From Mesostigma viride (Eukaryota > Streptophyta > Mesostigmatophyceae > Mesostigmatales > Mesostigmataceae), in assembly GCA_009746045.1 (NCBI GenBank), contig RPFO01000276.1, positions 1,822,619-1,886,618 on the forward strand: DNA of 64,000 bases, read 5' to 3'. The position numbers were made by a program, and so were the translations under genes. Positions 1-33,600 of the stretch are shown here, piece by piece (the stretch's first letter is position 1; each line of letters opens with the position of its first letter). The notes beneath the pieces are model-generated. The model was not told the DNA's origin, made no database searches, and worked only from the letters and a program-made list of their open reading frames with translations.

Positions 1-726
1 GAGCGAAAAGACCTGCCTTTGGGTCGAGCGAAAAGACCTGCCTTTGGGTCGAGCGAAAAGACCTGCCTTTGGGTCAAGCGAAAAGACCTGCCTTTGGGTC
101 GAGCGAAAAGACCTGCCTTTGGGTTGAGCGAAAAGACCTGCCTTTGGGTCGAGCGAAAAGACCTGCCTTTGGGTCGAGCGAAAAGACCTGCCTTTGGGTT
201 GAGCGAAAAGACCTGCCTTTGGATTGACGAAAAGACCTGCCTTTGGGTTGAGCGAAAAGGCCTGCCGTTGGGTTGAGCGAAAAGACCTGCCTTTGGGTCG
301 ATGAAAAGACCTGCCTTTGGGTTGAGCAAAAAGGCCTGCCTTTGGGTTGAGCGAAAAGACCTGCCTTTGGGTTGAGCGAAAAGACCTGCCTTTGGGTCGA
401 TGAAAAGACCTGCCTTTGGGTTGAGCAAAAAGGCCTGCCTTTGGGTTGAGCGAAAAGACCTGCCTTTGGGTTGAGCGAAAAGACCTGCCTTTGGGTCGAC
501 GAAAAGACCTGCCTTTGGGTTGGGCGAAAAGACCTGCCTTTGGGGTTGGGCGAAAAGACCTGCCTTTGGGTTGGGCGAAAAGACCTGCCTTTGGGTTGGG
601 CGAAAAGACCTGCCTTTGGGGTTGGGCGAAAAGACCTGCCTTTGGGTTGAGCGAAAAGACCTGCCTTTGGGTAAGACCTGCCTTTGGGTTGGGCGAAAAG
701 ACCTGCCTTGGGGTTGAGCTAAAGAC
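1..726. repeat. Minisatellite of about 25 bp filling the dynein intron after exon 17
   Basis: About 29 copies of GAGCGAAAAGACCTGCCTTT + GGGT(C/T), with variants, run from the window edge to the exon 17 donor. Read on the minus strand each unit is CTCAACCCAAAGGCAG followed by gtcttttcg, which is the exon end CTCAACCCCAAGGCAG|gtcttt with one or two changes. The array therefore repeats the exon/intron junction. Short ORFs across it have no coding support. Confidence 0.95.
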
Positions 727-20378
<19,652 letters not shown>

Positions 20379-21459
20379 GGCCCGTTAGCCGGAAACCCGT
20401 AAGTTCGGAACCTTGCAGCCTCGCATTTATGTGCTAATGCACACCGGGTGTCGAATTCTGTAGTTGATGCATGCTGCATAAGGCAGCTCTTGGCAATCCA
20501 CAACGTTGCAGCTAGTAGCCGTTATTGCAGGTGAGCGTGACTGAGTCGATTGCAGGCGAGGTGGAGCACGTCGCAGACAAACTTTGCTGGAGGACGCTAA
20601 TATTGACTAACAGGAAGGCGTTGCATTAATCGATACAAAGTAACATTTCCCTTGATCGCAGAGAAAATTTGAGCAGCAGCACTTTGAACAACAACGGCTG
20701 AAATGAGCTTATGTAGAGGCAAGCCGTTGGGGAGTAGTTACGGTATGCTAAATAGGCTTAATTGAGGTAATTTAACAAGACTTCTCAGTCCAATGTGGCT
20801 AATATTAGTCGCTGCAATCTGCATCGATGATTGAATTCATCTTTGCATCAACAACTCACTTCGTCTTCCGAAGAAACGCCAATCTATAACGTCATCGCGT
20901 GGCATTCGAGTCATACTCGCTTAAGAGCGACACTTTATTCAACAATAATTGAGAATTCGACCCTTTCCCATTACCTCCGCGATAATTTGGTGCTCTCTTT
21001 AGGTTCGAGGGATTATCAATTTATCACAGCTGCTTCTATTTGCGATTACCTACGGCGATAATTAGGTTGTACAGACCGTAGCTACACCTTTGCCGCCAAG
21101 CGAGCAAATTGTACGAACTCGTCACTGCGCAAAGTTGTTGTCAGCTTGTAAGTCCATGAGGTTGCGCCACGTGGCTCTATTGACGGATAATTTACTTGCG
21201 GTTGTCACGGAAGGCAGTGGTGGTAAGGCAGTGGGCATTGTCGACTTACTGTTTATTTTTGCCCCCGGCTATATATGAGTTAAAGGCACTGGTGGTGGAT
21301 ATGGCAGACACGGGAGAGAATGGAGGATGGGCAGCTCAGGAGTAAACAGATAGATGGGGATTAAACGGAGGAGAATGCAGACGGAAACATGTCACAGTGG
21401 AAGGACTAGAAGTGAGGTCGTGTGGCTATTAATAAGTTTGCACGTTTGAAATAGCAAAA
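20379..21459. promoter_or_regulatory. Divergent intergenic spacer with presumed promoters and 5' UTRs of both genes
   Basis: This 1.08-kb stretch separates the oppositely transcribed dynein and anoctamin genes and holds no convincing exon. A 76-codon ORF at 20,831-21,061 has no recognisable content. The motif GATAATTT, or GATAATTA, preceded by C/G recurs near 20,978, 21,055 and 21,187. No clear TATA box was seen. The promoter role is inferred from position only. Confidence 0.45.
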
Positions 21460-21666
21460 ATGGCCTCGCCCAGCGTAACGGGTGGCGCAGGCCCGTCCAT
21501 GGGGCGAGCTCAAGAGTTTCTTTCGCAACTGGACACAGTGGCTGTTCGGCTAAACCCTGATGAGCAGTACGCATCGCTATTAGCTAATAACACTACTCAT
21601 TTTACCCCCGAAGAGCTTGAACGCCTCTTAATTGCCTTCAAGCGAGTTACGAATGACCGCCTTCAG
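21460..21666 (+). CDS. Anoctamin-like gene exon 1
   Basis: Starts MASPSVTGGAG; 69 codons ending at CTTCAG|gtacgc, phase 0. It contains FTPEELERLLIAFKRVTND, which looks like the entering helix of a degenerate EF-hand. No in-frame Met upstream fits better. Confidence 0.7.
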
Positions 21667-24600
21667 GTACGCTGGCAGTTTTTTCCCTGTGACTTACCTC
21701 GTATAACTGCAACGGTCGCTGTTATGTGAAAATTATGTATATAGTTTGGGGGGGGTTGAAGCAGTCAGCAGCCTCCCGTGAAAACATTCGAAGGTTGGCG
21801 AGCACTAGGAGCAGGGAGCGCCTGGGTTAGGACTCGCAATAATGGACACCACCCGACACGGGGCCTTCTTAATTATCGACGAATTTGTTATCAGGATCTT
21901 TTAATACCACTTCAACCTTGCCTGATCAAGAGCTGGAAAGGATTTATGCATTTTCCAATACGCCCATGCCATGGTGCACTGAAGTATTGCATTGCATCAC
22001 GTCGCAGCGTCCACGTTGTGCCATCGAGCAGCGTCGCCCTGATGTCGATGTAGAGCGCCTGCCGTCTATAAAGCATCGCATAGCAAAGTACTGATTAGAA
22101 TACAATTTGTCAACTCGCCACACGCTAATGTCCACAAGCCTCACGTTCCACCTTACCCCTAGGTCTGTTGGGGTAACCCCCCCCATGCACACGAGTGTTC
22201 ACGTGATGTGCCATCAAGTCATGGGCTGAGTGCCTCCTCGTAACCCGCTGGCTAAGAAGCAACCCTGGAACTGCCTGGAAACCTCTGCTGTACGCATATG
22301 CGCATGTATGTATGTGCGGAATCCGAGGGGCTGATGGTGTGTATCAATGTATGGCGTCATGTGGCTATGCCGTACGTCAGGAGATGCAATTCATCGAGAA
22401 CCTGGAAGTGGAGCTTGGCTGGAGCTCCCTCATGCTGCGCAAGCAGCTGTTTGCGGCGTTTGACGTGGACGCGCATGGCGACATCACGTTCGAGGAGTTT
22501 GTGCGCGGCTACTCAACCATGCTGCGCGGCACGGTGCCAGAGTTACTCGACTTTGTATGGCGCGTCTACCACGTGAGCAACGGGCCGAGCGAGGACCTGC
22601 TGCCGGCTGATATGTACACCGTGCTCAAGCTGGCGCTGCATGGGGCACACGAGGCACGGCACCTGCAGGTGGGTACCTTACCACCTGTTGGTCAACGTCC
22701 GCGGTATTATAATCAGCAGCCTGTCCTTGTGAAATCAGCAACCTGTCCTTGTGAAGTCATGAAGAATATTGTTCATGCGGCTCAACAACGTCCATTCTCT
22801 GGCGTGGACTTGGAGCCGAGCCCCTTCTTGTTTCCTGACGTTCATGTACCGGTTTGAAGGTTATGCTAAATACGTCACCTGCCATGTTGGTTACAGATGC
22901 ATGCATTTCCGAACCCGTCCCAGCAGATAGGAGCACCACTGTGTGCAAGGGGATGGTTGCCCCTTGTGGCCACCGAGCACGAGGTGTCTGCCGCGAGCCA
23001 CCACATGTCATCCTTGTTGTGGGCACATATGTAGGGATGCAGGGAGTGCAGACATACCACTGTCATACGTCATTGCCCTGTTGACCATGGTATCTCGAGT
23101 GGCGACCCAGGGGGCCATTTTCAAACGTGTTGGCCTGATGTTCCTTGACCCAAACCAGCTTGCCATACGTTGGCTTCGCAAGGCATTTCCTCATGTGCTT
23201 GGATTCCATGTCATCATACCATTTCCCCGGTGCACAAGTGCACAGCCCAGATGTGAACGATTGGTTCCTCCCCCCTTGTGACTCCCCGCCGAATGCCCCA
23301 CGTGCTCCCTCCCTGCTCCCATGTCCCACCCTGTTCCCCCCACTGCCCGTGGCTACACTCCCTCCATTACCCTTCCAGCTCGTGCGGTCGGCAGCAGCGG
23401 CGCCCGACCCGCTCCTCTCCCCCCGCAGCGGCTACCTATCCCCCCGCGTCGCCGCATCGCAACTGTCCCCGCGTGCGGGCGACAGCATGAGCGTGCACGC
23501 AACCGGAGGCCACCCCCCACCCAGCGTGGACGCGCTCGCGTTGATGGCAGAGCGCGCCGCTCAGGACCTGGTGTGGGACGCGCTGGTGGGCAGCCAGGCG
23601 CCGGTCACACGCGCCGAGTTCAACCGGCTGGTCCTGCGCCACCGCGCACTCGTCGACTGCCTCGTCCCTGGGTTTGAGGCGCTGCCGCACGACCCGGTGC
23701 ACCGGGCAGCCGAGGCGGGGGAGGCCGAGGAGGTGGCGCGGTTGCTGGACCGGGAGGGGTTCGATGTGGATGGCCGCGACGCATCCGCATGGCCCACCAC
23801 CCCGCTGCACCTGGCCGCGCGCTTTGGCCACGTGCCGGTGGTGGAGGTTCTGCTAGCGCACGGGGCCAACGTGCGGCTGCTCAGCGCGCGCACGCACACG
23901 CCGGACGCTCACACAGGGGTGAAACCGAGGGCAACGGATGCCCGGCTGGGCACACGGAGCGGGCACGCAGGGAACGCGGTGGCGGAGGAGGGGGAGGGCG
24001 GCCAGACGGCGCTGCAGATTGCCGTGCTGTATGGGCGGGAGGCGGTTGTCAAGCTGCTGCTGGAGGCGGGCGCGGGGGGGGGACCTGAGCGGGACGCGCA
24101 GGCAAGTGGGCGCCCCTGTGTCGCGTGGGCCCGGTTTGGTGTCCCATGCGACAGAGCGATCTCGCAGCAAATCGTTGTGCTGGAGTCTGGGTTGAGGAAA
24201 TATCCCTAGGCTGGCACGAGGCACGTCGCCTCTTGCTCATGTTTATTCTGGAGATTATACTAGTAGCAAACTTGACACGCTACGCTACCTCAGTGGTGTG
24301 GCTACTGGCATTTGTCACGTCTGGTGCGGCTCCACGATCCCATCTGGCTGCACGCCATTCTGTCCACTGGAACTGTGCATTCCCTGTCCAACAGGTTTTG
24401 CCAGGGAAGCCTGTTCCCATGACCTGGTCACGTGCTCTTACCTCTGCATATGCATGTGTCGTGGACTCAAAAGCTACACAAGTGTGCGTTCCCTAACTTG
24501 TACAATTGGGATGTTTTCTTGTGCCTTGCATCGTGCTCACAGGGCAAGTCGGCGGTGCACATTGCGGCCACCGAGGGCCGCGTGAGGGAGCTGCGCCTGC

Positions 24601-27600
24601 TGATGCCCGCGATGGAGGAGGAGAGCATCTGCCAGCTGGTGGACAAGGAGGGCAACACGCCTCTGCACTCGCTGGCCGCGGCCGACAACTGGCTGGCGTT
24701 TGAGGTCTTCCTCGAGTTTGGCAAGCTCAGAGTGGCCGAGGTGGACCAGCGCAACGCGAGGGGCGAGACCGCGCTGCTCGTGGCGGCGCGGCACGGGGGG
24801 TTCCAGGTTGCGCAGAAGGTAGGCGCGCCATGAAGTATACAGAAGGGGGGCGTGTTGCCTTATCCTGGGCGAAGGGTGGGGGAATATTCTCATGGGTTGT
24901 GTGGGAAATAATCTCTAATGGCATCTGGGTATCCAGGGTGTGGCCTCCCCTGGGATCCCGCCCCACAACGTCACTCCTACACCGTGCCCGGATCCTACCC
25001 CACGTCCCCATCTGTTCGCACCACCCACCCTGACATGGCCCATTTATTAGGTCTATAATGGTGAGACCTCCCACCCTGAACGAAGCATCGTATCTCATAG
25101 ACCCACTTGCTGCGCCGCCCTGCTGCCAACCGTCCCAGCTGCTTGAGCTCGGCGCGGACCCCAACGCGACGGACGTGCTGGGCGTGACTGTGCTGCACGC
25201 GGCGGTGATGCATCCCGATAACGAGGCGGCCGTCAAGCTGCTGCTGGCTGACAAGCGCGTCGCCGTCAACGAGCCGGACAGCGACGGCCGTGCACCGCTG
25301 CACTCGTGCGTGGCCACAAGGAACATCAAGGTGGGTCGAGAGAAGATGGGTGGGTCGAGAGAACATCCACGTGGGCCAAGGAAGATCAAAGTGGGCTGGC
25401 ACGAGGGGCAGTAAAGTAGCTGGTTCGAAAGACCATCAGCATGGGTGGGAGAAATGTCAAGCTTAGTCAAAGGAACTTCAGGGTCGGTCACACCCGGGGG
25501 GGGAGTTGCAATGCCGTGTGTACAAAAGCCTGCAGTGCCTGTGGGCTGGGAATGGGCCTGGCACGCGGATGAGCGGGCGTCAATAGATTCTTGGGCACGT
25601 GCTTTTGCCGGTTGTGTTCAGGCATTCAAGATCTCGTTAAGTTGAGATACCCGGTGTGTTCCAGAGAACCAGCCGTGCGCTGCATGTAGAGCCTGTCTCC
25701 CATGACATACCCTATCCATGGTTCGTGGCCCACGCCGTAGGGCAGATACCCTTGATAATGCCGCATGATACTTGTGTGTCATCACGGCAGCCGTCCAGAG
25801 GAGATGCTACTACTATTGAACTGCCCATATATGGCTACTGAATCAGTGCTCATCTCCCCTCAACCGTGTCGCGGCGCCATGCAGATCCTCAAGGCTCTCT
25901 TGTCAGCCGACGCTAACCCAAACCTGCAGGAGCATGGCACTGGGCTGACGCCCCTCCACAAGGTAAGCTGTTTCCTTGCGTTAAGGACACCTGCTGAGCG
26001 GGCCTGTGACCAGAGATAGCTCGCCATGATCTTGTTCGTGGCACCGCGTGGAAATGACGTGTTTGCCTAATACACCTAAATAATACGTGCCAATTGTGCC
26101 TTGCTGTTGAATGTACCAGAGCAGCTCGTGTAAGGATGGGGTTCCTTTGTAGTGAAAACAGAACGGTCGGTTCCTTGGTCTTGTGCTTTTTATTGCCAGT
26201 CAGACATCGCTTCTTTTGGATAGTCTTGAGCAGCTTTTAGACAGGAGGTCATGTCCTCCCTATAAACCCCCGTGCTAGTGCACCATGTCACAAGTTTCTG
26301 ACTCTATCGCACCACACAGTGGGCATTGTCTCCCAGTAGCATGGAGAGCCGCCCAGTGGCACCAGCAGCTTGCCGGATCCAAGGCCTTGCCACGGCTGCG
26401 CTAACCAGGTCTGCCCCCCTCTGTTGCCTGCATCTGCCCTCCCACGCCACGTCATCATCATGGCACCGTGTGGTGGTCTACTCTGGAACCGCTTGGCCGG
26501 CTTGCGGATGCCAGTGCGTGATCGCCAACTGGCTCGCGGGCGTGGAGCTGCTGGTGTCCCTCGAGCAGCCCAAGGTGCTTCTGCTGCCGGACACGCACGG
26601 GTGCTCCCCCCTGGACTACGCGCGCGTGCCCCGCATTATCTCGCTTCTGGCAGATGTGGCGGCGCAGGCGCACCCTGTGTGGACCCCGCAGCATCCTGTC
26701 CCCTTCATCCTGGGCCTCGTGTTCTACGAGGGGCGCTTCCACCGCATGGGGGGGCCAGGGGGGGGCGAGCGATGGGGCAAGCGGCAGGCACGCACGGTGG
26801 GTCGGCGCGTGCTGGCGGAACGCGAGCGGTTGGGCGTGGTGGACAAGGCGGGGGTGAAGGAGCGGCTGGTGGCGGCGGGGGCCATCGTGTTGGAGGAGCC
26901 GGTGCTGCTGCGTCGCGGGCGGAACACATTGGACCAGGTGGGCGCTGCGTATGCAGAGCAGAGAGAGACGGAGCCCAGGCATATGCTGCGCAGAGGATGC
27001 AGGGTAGATGATGCAAGGGTGCTGATGCAAGGGTGGATGCTGCAAGGGTGGACAAATCGTGAGGTTGGCGATGTCTTGTGATTACGTCCCTTAACGCAGG
27101 CGCCTCGATTGTCTTCGCAGATTCTTGTTTTCTCCGCGTGACCATTTCCCCTGAATCGGCGACTTCCAAGATTCAATTTTTACCCCGTAACCGTCACCCA
27201 CTCATGTGCATGTGTCGCACGCGTGATGATGCCGAGCAGACATGATGCTACCATCAACTATCATGTTGGAAATGGCAGCGATGGCTGTGCTGTCCCTCCT
27301 TGATCTGCCGCGCTCTGGCTGCGCTGCCATACTTCCTCTTCCGGTGCTAGGAAAAGCTGCTCAAATATACCGCTGGTGTGAACTGTCTTGGCTACCTTGC
27401 GCCCGAGTCCAGTAGCGCTGCATCGTGAAAATTGTGTGATTGCGGCGTCACTATACTACTGGCAACGACTGCGCCAAAGCCTCAGTCCTTGACCTGCTCG
27501 TCGCACAGAGCTCCTACTCCCTCACCTTTCCAGGCAGTGGTTGCTGTGTCACGACTTCTTGTTGCCCGTCTTATTTGAGCCTCCTTTGACCCCTTGCGTT

Positions 27601-30600
27601 CGACCCTCTTGGTTGATTGCCTGGTTTGCCTCTCTTAATCGGCCTTGTGCTTGCCCCTCTTTTATGACCCCCTTATTTGCCCCTCTTATTTGCCCCTCTT
27701 GTTCGTCCCACCTGTATGGCCTGGGCGCAGTACTCCCTCCTGCGCGTGGGCGCGCCGCTGTTCCGGCTGCAGCAGGAGGCGATGAAGATGCGGCTACAGG
27801 TAAGGGTCGGGGACAGGTGCCATACAAGAGGAGGATAGGATAGGGGGCAGGTGAGCGCAGGGGGGCTGCCTTGGCTAGCGGGCGCTGTATACTGAGTGGA
27901 ACAAGCATAGGGCCTGGACGGCATGTGGGAATGTCCAGCTGTGCCATGGATACCTTGCTGCAGAAAACAATTTGATAGTAGTAACTTTTTTCTTGCATGC
28001 AACAAAGTTTATTCCACCATTTATCACGGCCTGCTGTGCAGAGTCATGCCATCTTCCCGCATGGGTGCATCATACTCTGCACGCCGACCGCACACTGACC
28101 ATTTCCCAAACATGCACACCTGCCTCCCACCCTCCTCCCACCCTCCTCCCACCCTCCTCCCACCCTCCTCCCACCCTCCTCCCACCCTCCTCCCACCCTC
28201 CTCCCACTGTCGTTGTTCCCCTTGGACTCGTGCTTCCCCCCCCCCCCCCCCCCCTCGCCGCAGGTGCGCCGCATGGACCTGGATCGTTTTGAGGACTACC
28301 ACCTGGACCACTCCAACTTCCCCGACCGCTCGTTCGTGCCGCTCTCCTTACCCGAGCGTCAGCAGATCATGCTGCACCTGGTCCAGTCGCAGGACCACGA
28401 CGACGCCACTCAGGCGCGCTACTACGCGCTTCGACAAGGCCACGAGTCGGCGGACCACGGGAGCGGGGACGGGGCCAACAGCCACGAACAGCTCCATCAG
28501 GTGCAGGTGCAGCCGCCCGCGTCCGCAGGCATACTGCTGAGTGACTACCGGCGTCTGCGGGTGGTGCATGACCTGGTCGTCCTGCACGACGTGTCGGCGC
28601 GCGCCGTGGTGGCGTCGCTGTGGACGCTGCGCCAACTGCGCTCGGCCGCCTTCTGGCGCGAGCATCTGTCCGACTACTTCCATCACGGCGCACCCAATGC
28701 GCTGGCGGCTAGTGAGGCGGCGGCCAGGGCCGGCGGGTGCGTGCTGGGGCGGATGTTTGTTTTACCGGTTGTTGCTGGCACGGCGGCTGCTGTGTTGTGG
28801 AGAAGCACTGTTATTGGGAGCAGGGCAGGAGGGAGTTACTGGTGGGCGAAGTAAGGGAATCCTTGTTTCTCACCACATCGTGGACGCAGGGCAGTTTGAG
28901 GTGGCTTGTTTCTCTCGTTACATTGGGTTTCTGTGAGGCGCACAATCATACGCACTCTAGCGGACTGTGCTTGGAAGTGAACATCAAGCAGGCCTTCCTC
29001 GAGGGTCAACTGTGGTTCGACGAAGAAGCAGAAAAAGTGATGTGATGTGTGTGGCAGGATGTGGCATGGGCCAGCGAAGCACAGTGGGATGCATGTGCCA
29101 TTTGTTCCACTCCACTGCACACGGCACCGTGGTGTCCCCTACCCCACCGCTCTTGCATGCATCATTTGGACATGGTGCTGGCTGTGATCGTGGCTAGCAG
29201 AACCCCCCCAAGCATCGCGGGTAGTTTGTTGGGGTTAGGTAGTTATTTAGGAGTTGGTTAGGTGCCATCCTAAATGGCTGGGCAATGCCCCCGCTGCCCC
29301 ATACCCCTACCCACTGACACGCCCGTCACTCCCACCCCCTGCGCCCCGTCACTCCTTGGCTGAGCAATGCCCCCTGCGCCCCGTCGCTCGCTGTACGCTG
29401 GAACACGCTGGCATCCGCTGGCATCCGCAGCAAGACCAGCTCAAAGTACCACAAACTGCAAGGCGCGGGCGAGGTGGACGTGGACGTGCGCCAGCAGCAG
29501 CGGTCCGATGAGCAACCCCACGCTGGTGCAGCTGCTGGGATCGCTGCGGTGGCAGGCGGCAGCGGCCACACGTCCATGGCGCCCATGGAGGCACTTCCGG
29601 GCTATTTCGGGCACAAGGTCGCGTTCGCGGTCTCCTTCCTGTCCTTTCTGGACGGCTGGCTGGTGGGCCCCTCCATGGCCGGCGCTCTCGTGTTTGGCCT
29701 CGAGTTCATCCCTAGCGAGTACGCAAGCATCGTGCAGCGCCCGGTGGGGGAGGTCGGCAAGCTGGACGACACGTACGACCACCCGCTCATGTTCGCGCTG
29801 GCCGCGTTCATGGCGTTCTGGGGCATGCTCGCCATGCGCGCGTGGCGCGTCAGGGAGGGACAGCTGGCGGTCCAGTGGGGCGTTGCAGGGTTTGTGGTGC
29901 GTGGGGGGAACGAAAACGAAAAAGCACTTGATGATGCCACGCAACCTTGCAGCATCAAAAAATCTTACCTTGTCTGGCGTGCTGTTGCTGCTTGTGCGCG
30001 CACGACATGGCTTCTGGGCGCACATAACATTAGAAGTTGCTAAACGGAGAGTGCCTCTTGGTTCACAGTTTAGTACAGGACAAGAATTTTGTCTTTTTGC
30101 TACCAGCACATTGACGATGTTTCATGCAACCATTCCCCGGTTGCTGGTTCCTCCTCATGTCATCTTGCTGGCTGCCCGCAGGACCGCAACCCGGCTGCGC
30201 ACCCCTGGGGTCCTGGTGTGGCGCGGCTCGAGTTTGACGAGCGCACAGGCATGTGGGTCGGGCGTCTGGAGCCTAAGGGGCGCAGCGCGCAGGCGTGGCG
30301 GCGCCGCGCCGTGCTGGCGCTGATCACCCTGCCAGGGATCCTGGTCATGGCCGCGCTCATGGGCGGCCTTATTTATTTGGGCATCTGGATCATGGATAAA
30401 ATTGAGGAGTCGGCAAAGCTGACGGATGCAGAAAGGTAACGCGACAGTGCCGCTGTTGTGCAATACCTTTTTTACCCTCTCATTGAGAGCATCCTTCCGA
30501 GGGTGTATCTACTGTGGGGGGAAGGACCTAGGCGCGTGAACGTATCCAAGATTTTCCTTATCAGCAGAAGTAGCATCACTGTGGTGTTTGCCGCATCACC

Positions 30601-33600
30601 CCACCCCTCAATCACATTACACGTGCAGCTGCCAAGCATTTAGTAAGTGCCATGGATGCCATAATGCGAAGTCACACGAGATTCGTGACATGGTGGCATT
30701 ACGGGACTCACAAAAATGCGGACTGCTGTTGCGGGTCTAGAAGATGTTGAATGCAGCTGTAATACATTGCTCATAAAACGCATATGCGAGGTACTTGTGT
30801 GAAGCTCCACATTGACATTCCATTCATGTTTCGCATCCCCTCCGCCCACACCTACCATCTCTCACACCTTGCTCCCCGCCCCGCCTCATCCTGTCACTAT
30901 GCCACATTTGTCTCATCACGCTGCTGCTCTTCCGCCCCCCACCAACACCCGTCGCCTGTCACCAGCGGCAACCTTAACATGCGCGGCCGGCTGGCCTCAT
31001 ATGCCATCACGGGTGCGTACGCCGGCATCATCTGGCTGCTCAACCAGGTGGGCGAGCGCATCGCCCTCGCGGCCACACGGCGCGGGGGCCACGTGACATT
31101 GGCCAGTGCAGACGCCAACCTTGCCGTGACCGCGCTGTTGCTGCGCTCACTCGTCACCTTTGCCTCCCTGTTCTACTACGCGTACGGCGAGCGCGATGTC
31201 GACCGCACCGCCGAGCAGCTGGCCGCCATCCTCATCGTGGGCGAGTTGCTGGACCTGGCGGTGCTCTACGCATGGCCAGCGTTCTCCGCGCGGCAACGCA
31301 GGAACCGAGCCAGGGGGTGGAGGGGGGCGGCGGACGGCCAGGGGCTGGGCGCGAGCAGGAAAGCGCCGGCCTCCCATTGGGTGGGCAGCAACGGGCACGA
31401 GGCGGCCCGGAGCAGCTGGCGGGGCAATGCCAATGAGGCGGGGGGGGACGACGAGGAGACGCGGGGGCTCATGGTGGCAGGGTCCCAGCCAGGGACACCG
31501 GCGGCCAGCGGGCCGCTGGGCCTACCCTACCCGCCGAAAGCTCCTCCCACGAGTGTAAGTTTTTCACCCCTACACCTAGGCCTACTCGTAAACAAGGATG
31601 CCGGGTGGCGTGCTTTTGTGCGTGCTTTTGTTTTGCCTGCCTTGTCTCACACAATTACGTTGTAGCTGCTTTCTTGTTCCTGCTCCTGTTCCCTTCGAGT
31701 CCTGTTGCCCTGCATTCACGCGCCATAATGCCGGCCACCAGGTAGAGCTGCAGCTAGAGCTTGACGTGGCCAGCTTCTGCCTGCCCGCTACTAACGAACG
31801 CACTATACCACCTCATGCCCTGGGTGAGCGCACCGCATGCTACTGACCTCAGGGCCCACCTCCTGCGTGTTCAGAACAGCCGGCAACAATTTGCCCCACA
31901 CCCACATTTTCCTGCGTAATGTGTGCGTCAGTAGGCTCCTCCGTCGTAACAGAAGCATGGCTGGTATAACTAATATTTGACGTACAATTTAGATCCATGC
32001 TACGGTTCCCCTGAGCCCCCCGCCGCCCGCCCCCCCGTGCCTCCCCCCCTACCCTCGTGTCACCCACCCAGCTGGCCATGGCGGTGCTCAAGAGTAACGC
32101 GTCGGGGTTCGCCCACCCCGCCACACCCGTGGCGTCGCCGATGGCCCGGGAACCCCTGCTGCCGTCGCCCGCATCGGCGGTAAGGGGGATCCCACGCTGT
32201 GCATGAGCATGGCATGCTGCCACACATGAGGATTCAGTCTCTGGGTGGGCTCCAAGAGGTGCCAAAAACGTTTAACCTCACGTATCTTACCAGCTATCGC
32301 GTGCTCAGTGCACGGCCAGTAGCGGTGCGGGAATTCTTGAAAGGTGGCTGTGTCTGCGCTCCGTCCATTCAATTTACTTTTTCGGGTGGCTCGTTTGCAG
32401 TGGCAAGGTTTGCATGCCTGCAGCCCAGAATAGGGATGCTTGGTGGAGATGCTGTGCCACGCGAGCACTGGTCACTGGGTCTACTTCCCATCCCCTCTTG
32501 TTCAACTCCACTGCCTGCTGGCTGCTGGCTGTCCGCACACATTCACCTGAAGCCCTGTTAACTCCTGGCTTTCTTGCCCCGGTCACGATGCAGCCCCCTG
32601 TTCACCCCTCCCGCCTGGTTGTATCCCCCGCCTGTAATTCTGATTGCTGGCTAACGCAATTCACCCCCCCCCCCATTATGGACCCCATCCCTGGATTGCC
32701 AGGCCCAGGATGCGCCACCAGCAAGTGAGCTGCCCCTGCAGGGTGTGTCGAGCGACAGCGGCGCTAGTGAGGACGTGGTGCAGCGCAGCCACAGCCACAC
32801 GCTGGAGCTGGCACGCGCCGTGGTGCTGGTAGGTCGCGTCGGGGTGTTCTCATAAACTGCGCAGTGGTGCTGGTAGGTGCTGTTGGTACATCCTGCGCGT
32901 GTGGGCGGGTGGGCAGGGTGAGAATCCCTGGCTATGTTAGCCGCTGCTGGCATAGAAAAAAAGAAAGACCTTCATGCTATGACTCACGCAGAAGTTTTCT
33001 GTTCTCATTATTAACCAACCTTCAGGATCTCTGTAGCGGTGTTCTCTTTGGGAAGCATAGGAAAGTTAAGTAGGGCGATTTTGCTGTAGACGCCAACTCT
33101 AAGTAAATGGTAAGCACCCAGCTGGCATGAAATGATGCTGCACATGCTCGTTGACTAGTAAAAGGAAGACCTTACATGATAGCTGGTCTCGTCTTCAGCC
33201 CAGTCTTAGTGCCAGTGTATTGCTGGCAGGAGCAGGTGGCATTACATCGCAGAGCACAAGCCTCAAGTGGTTGGCTCAAGGTGATGAGACCTCGATGGGA
33301 TACGTAGGCCCATTTATGTTTGAGGGTTAGCTGGAAAAGGGCATCGTGCAATCACAAGCTCAGACGCCACTAGCGGCCGTGCTGATGATGTCTACTGGTT
33401 CCAATTATGGTTACGAGATGGTCCTGTGATGACCATGGGATGGTCATGTGTTTGTCATCGTCACGTGATGGTCATTGTGATCTGCTTCTGACCGGCTCTC
33501 ATAATATGCGGCATGCTCTTGCACATTTCCGACCCCGCTCCCCCCCTCTTCCCCAGTTTGGCCTGCTGACCATGTTCGGCGCTGTGTGGCCGCTCGCCCC

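Noticed and set aside
20831-21061. Small gene in the divergent spacer
   Set aside because: 76 codons, low GC3 unlike neighbouring exons, no motif, no splice context.
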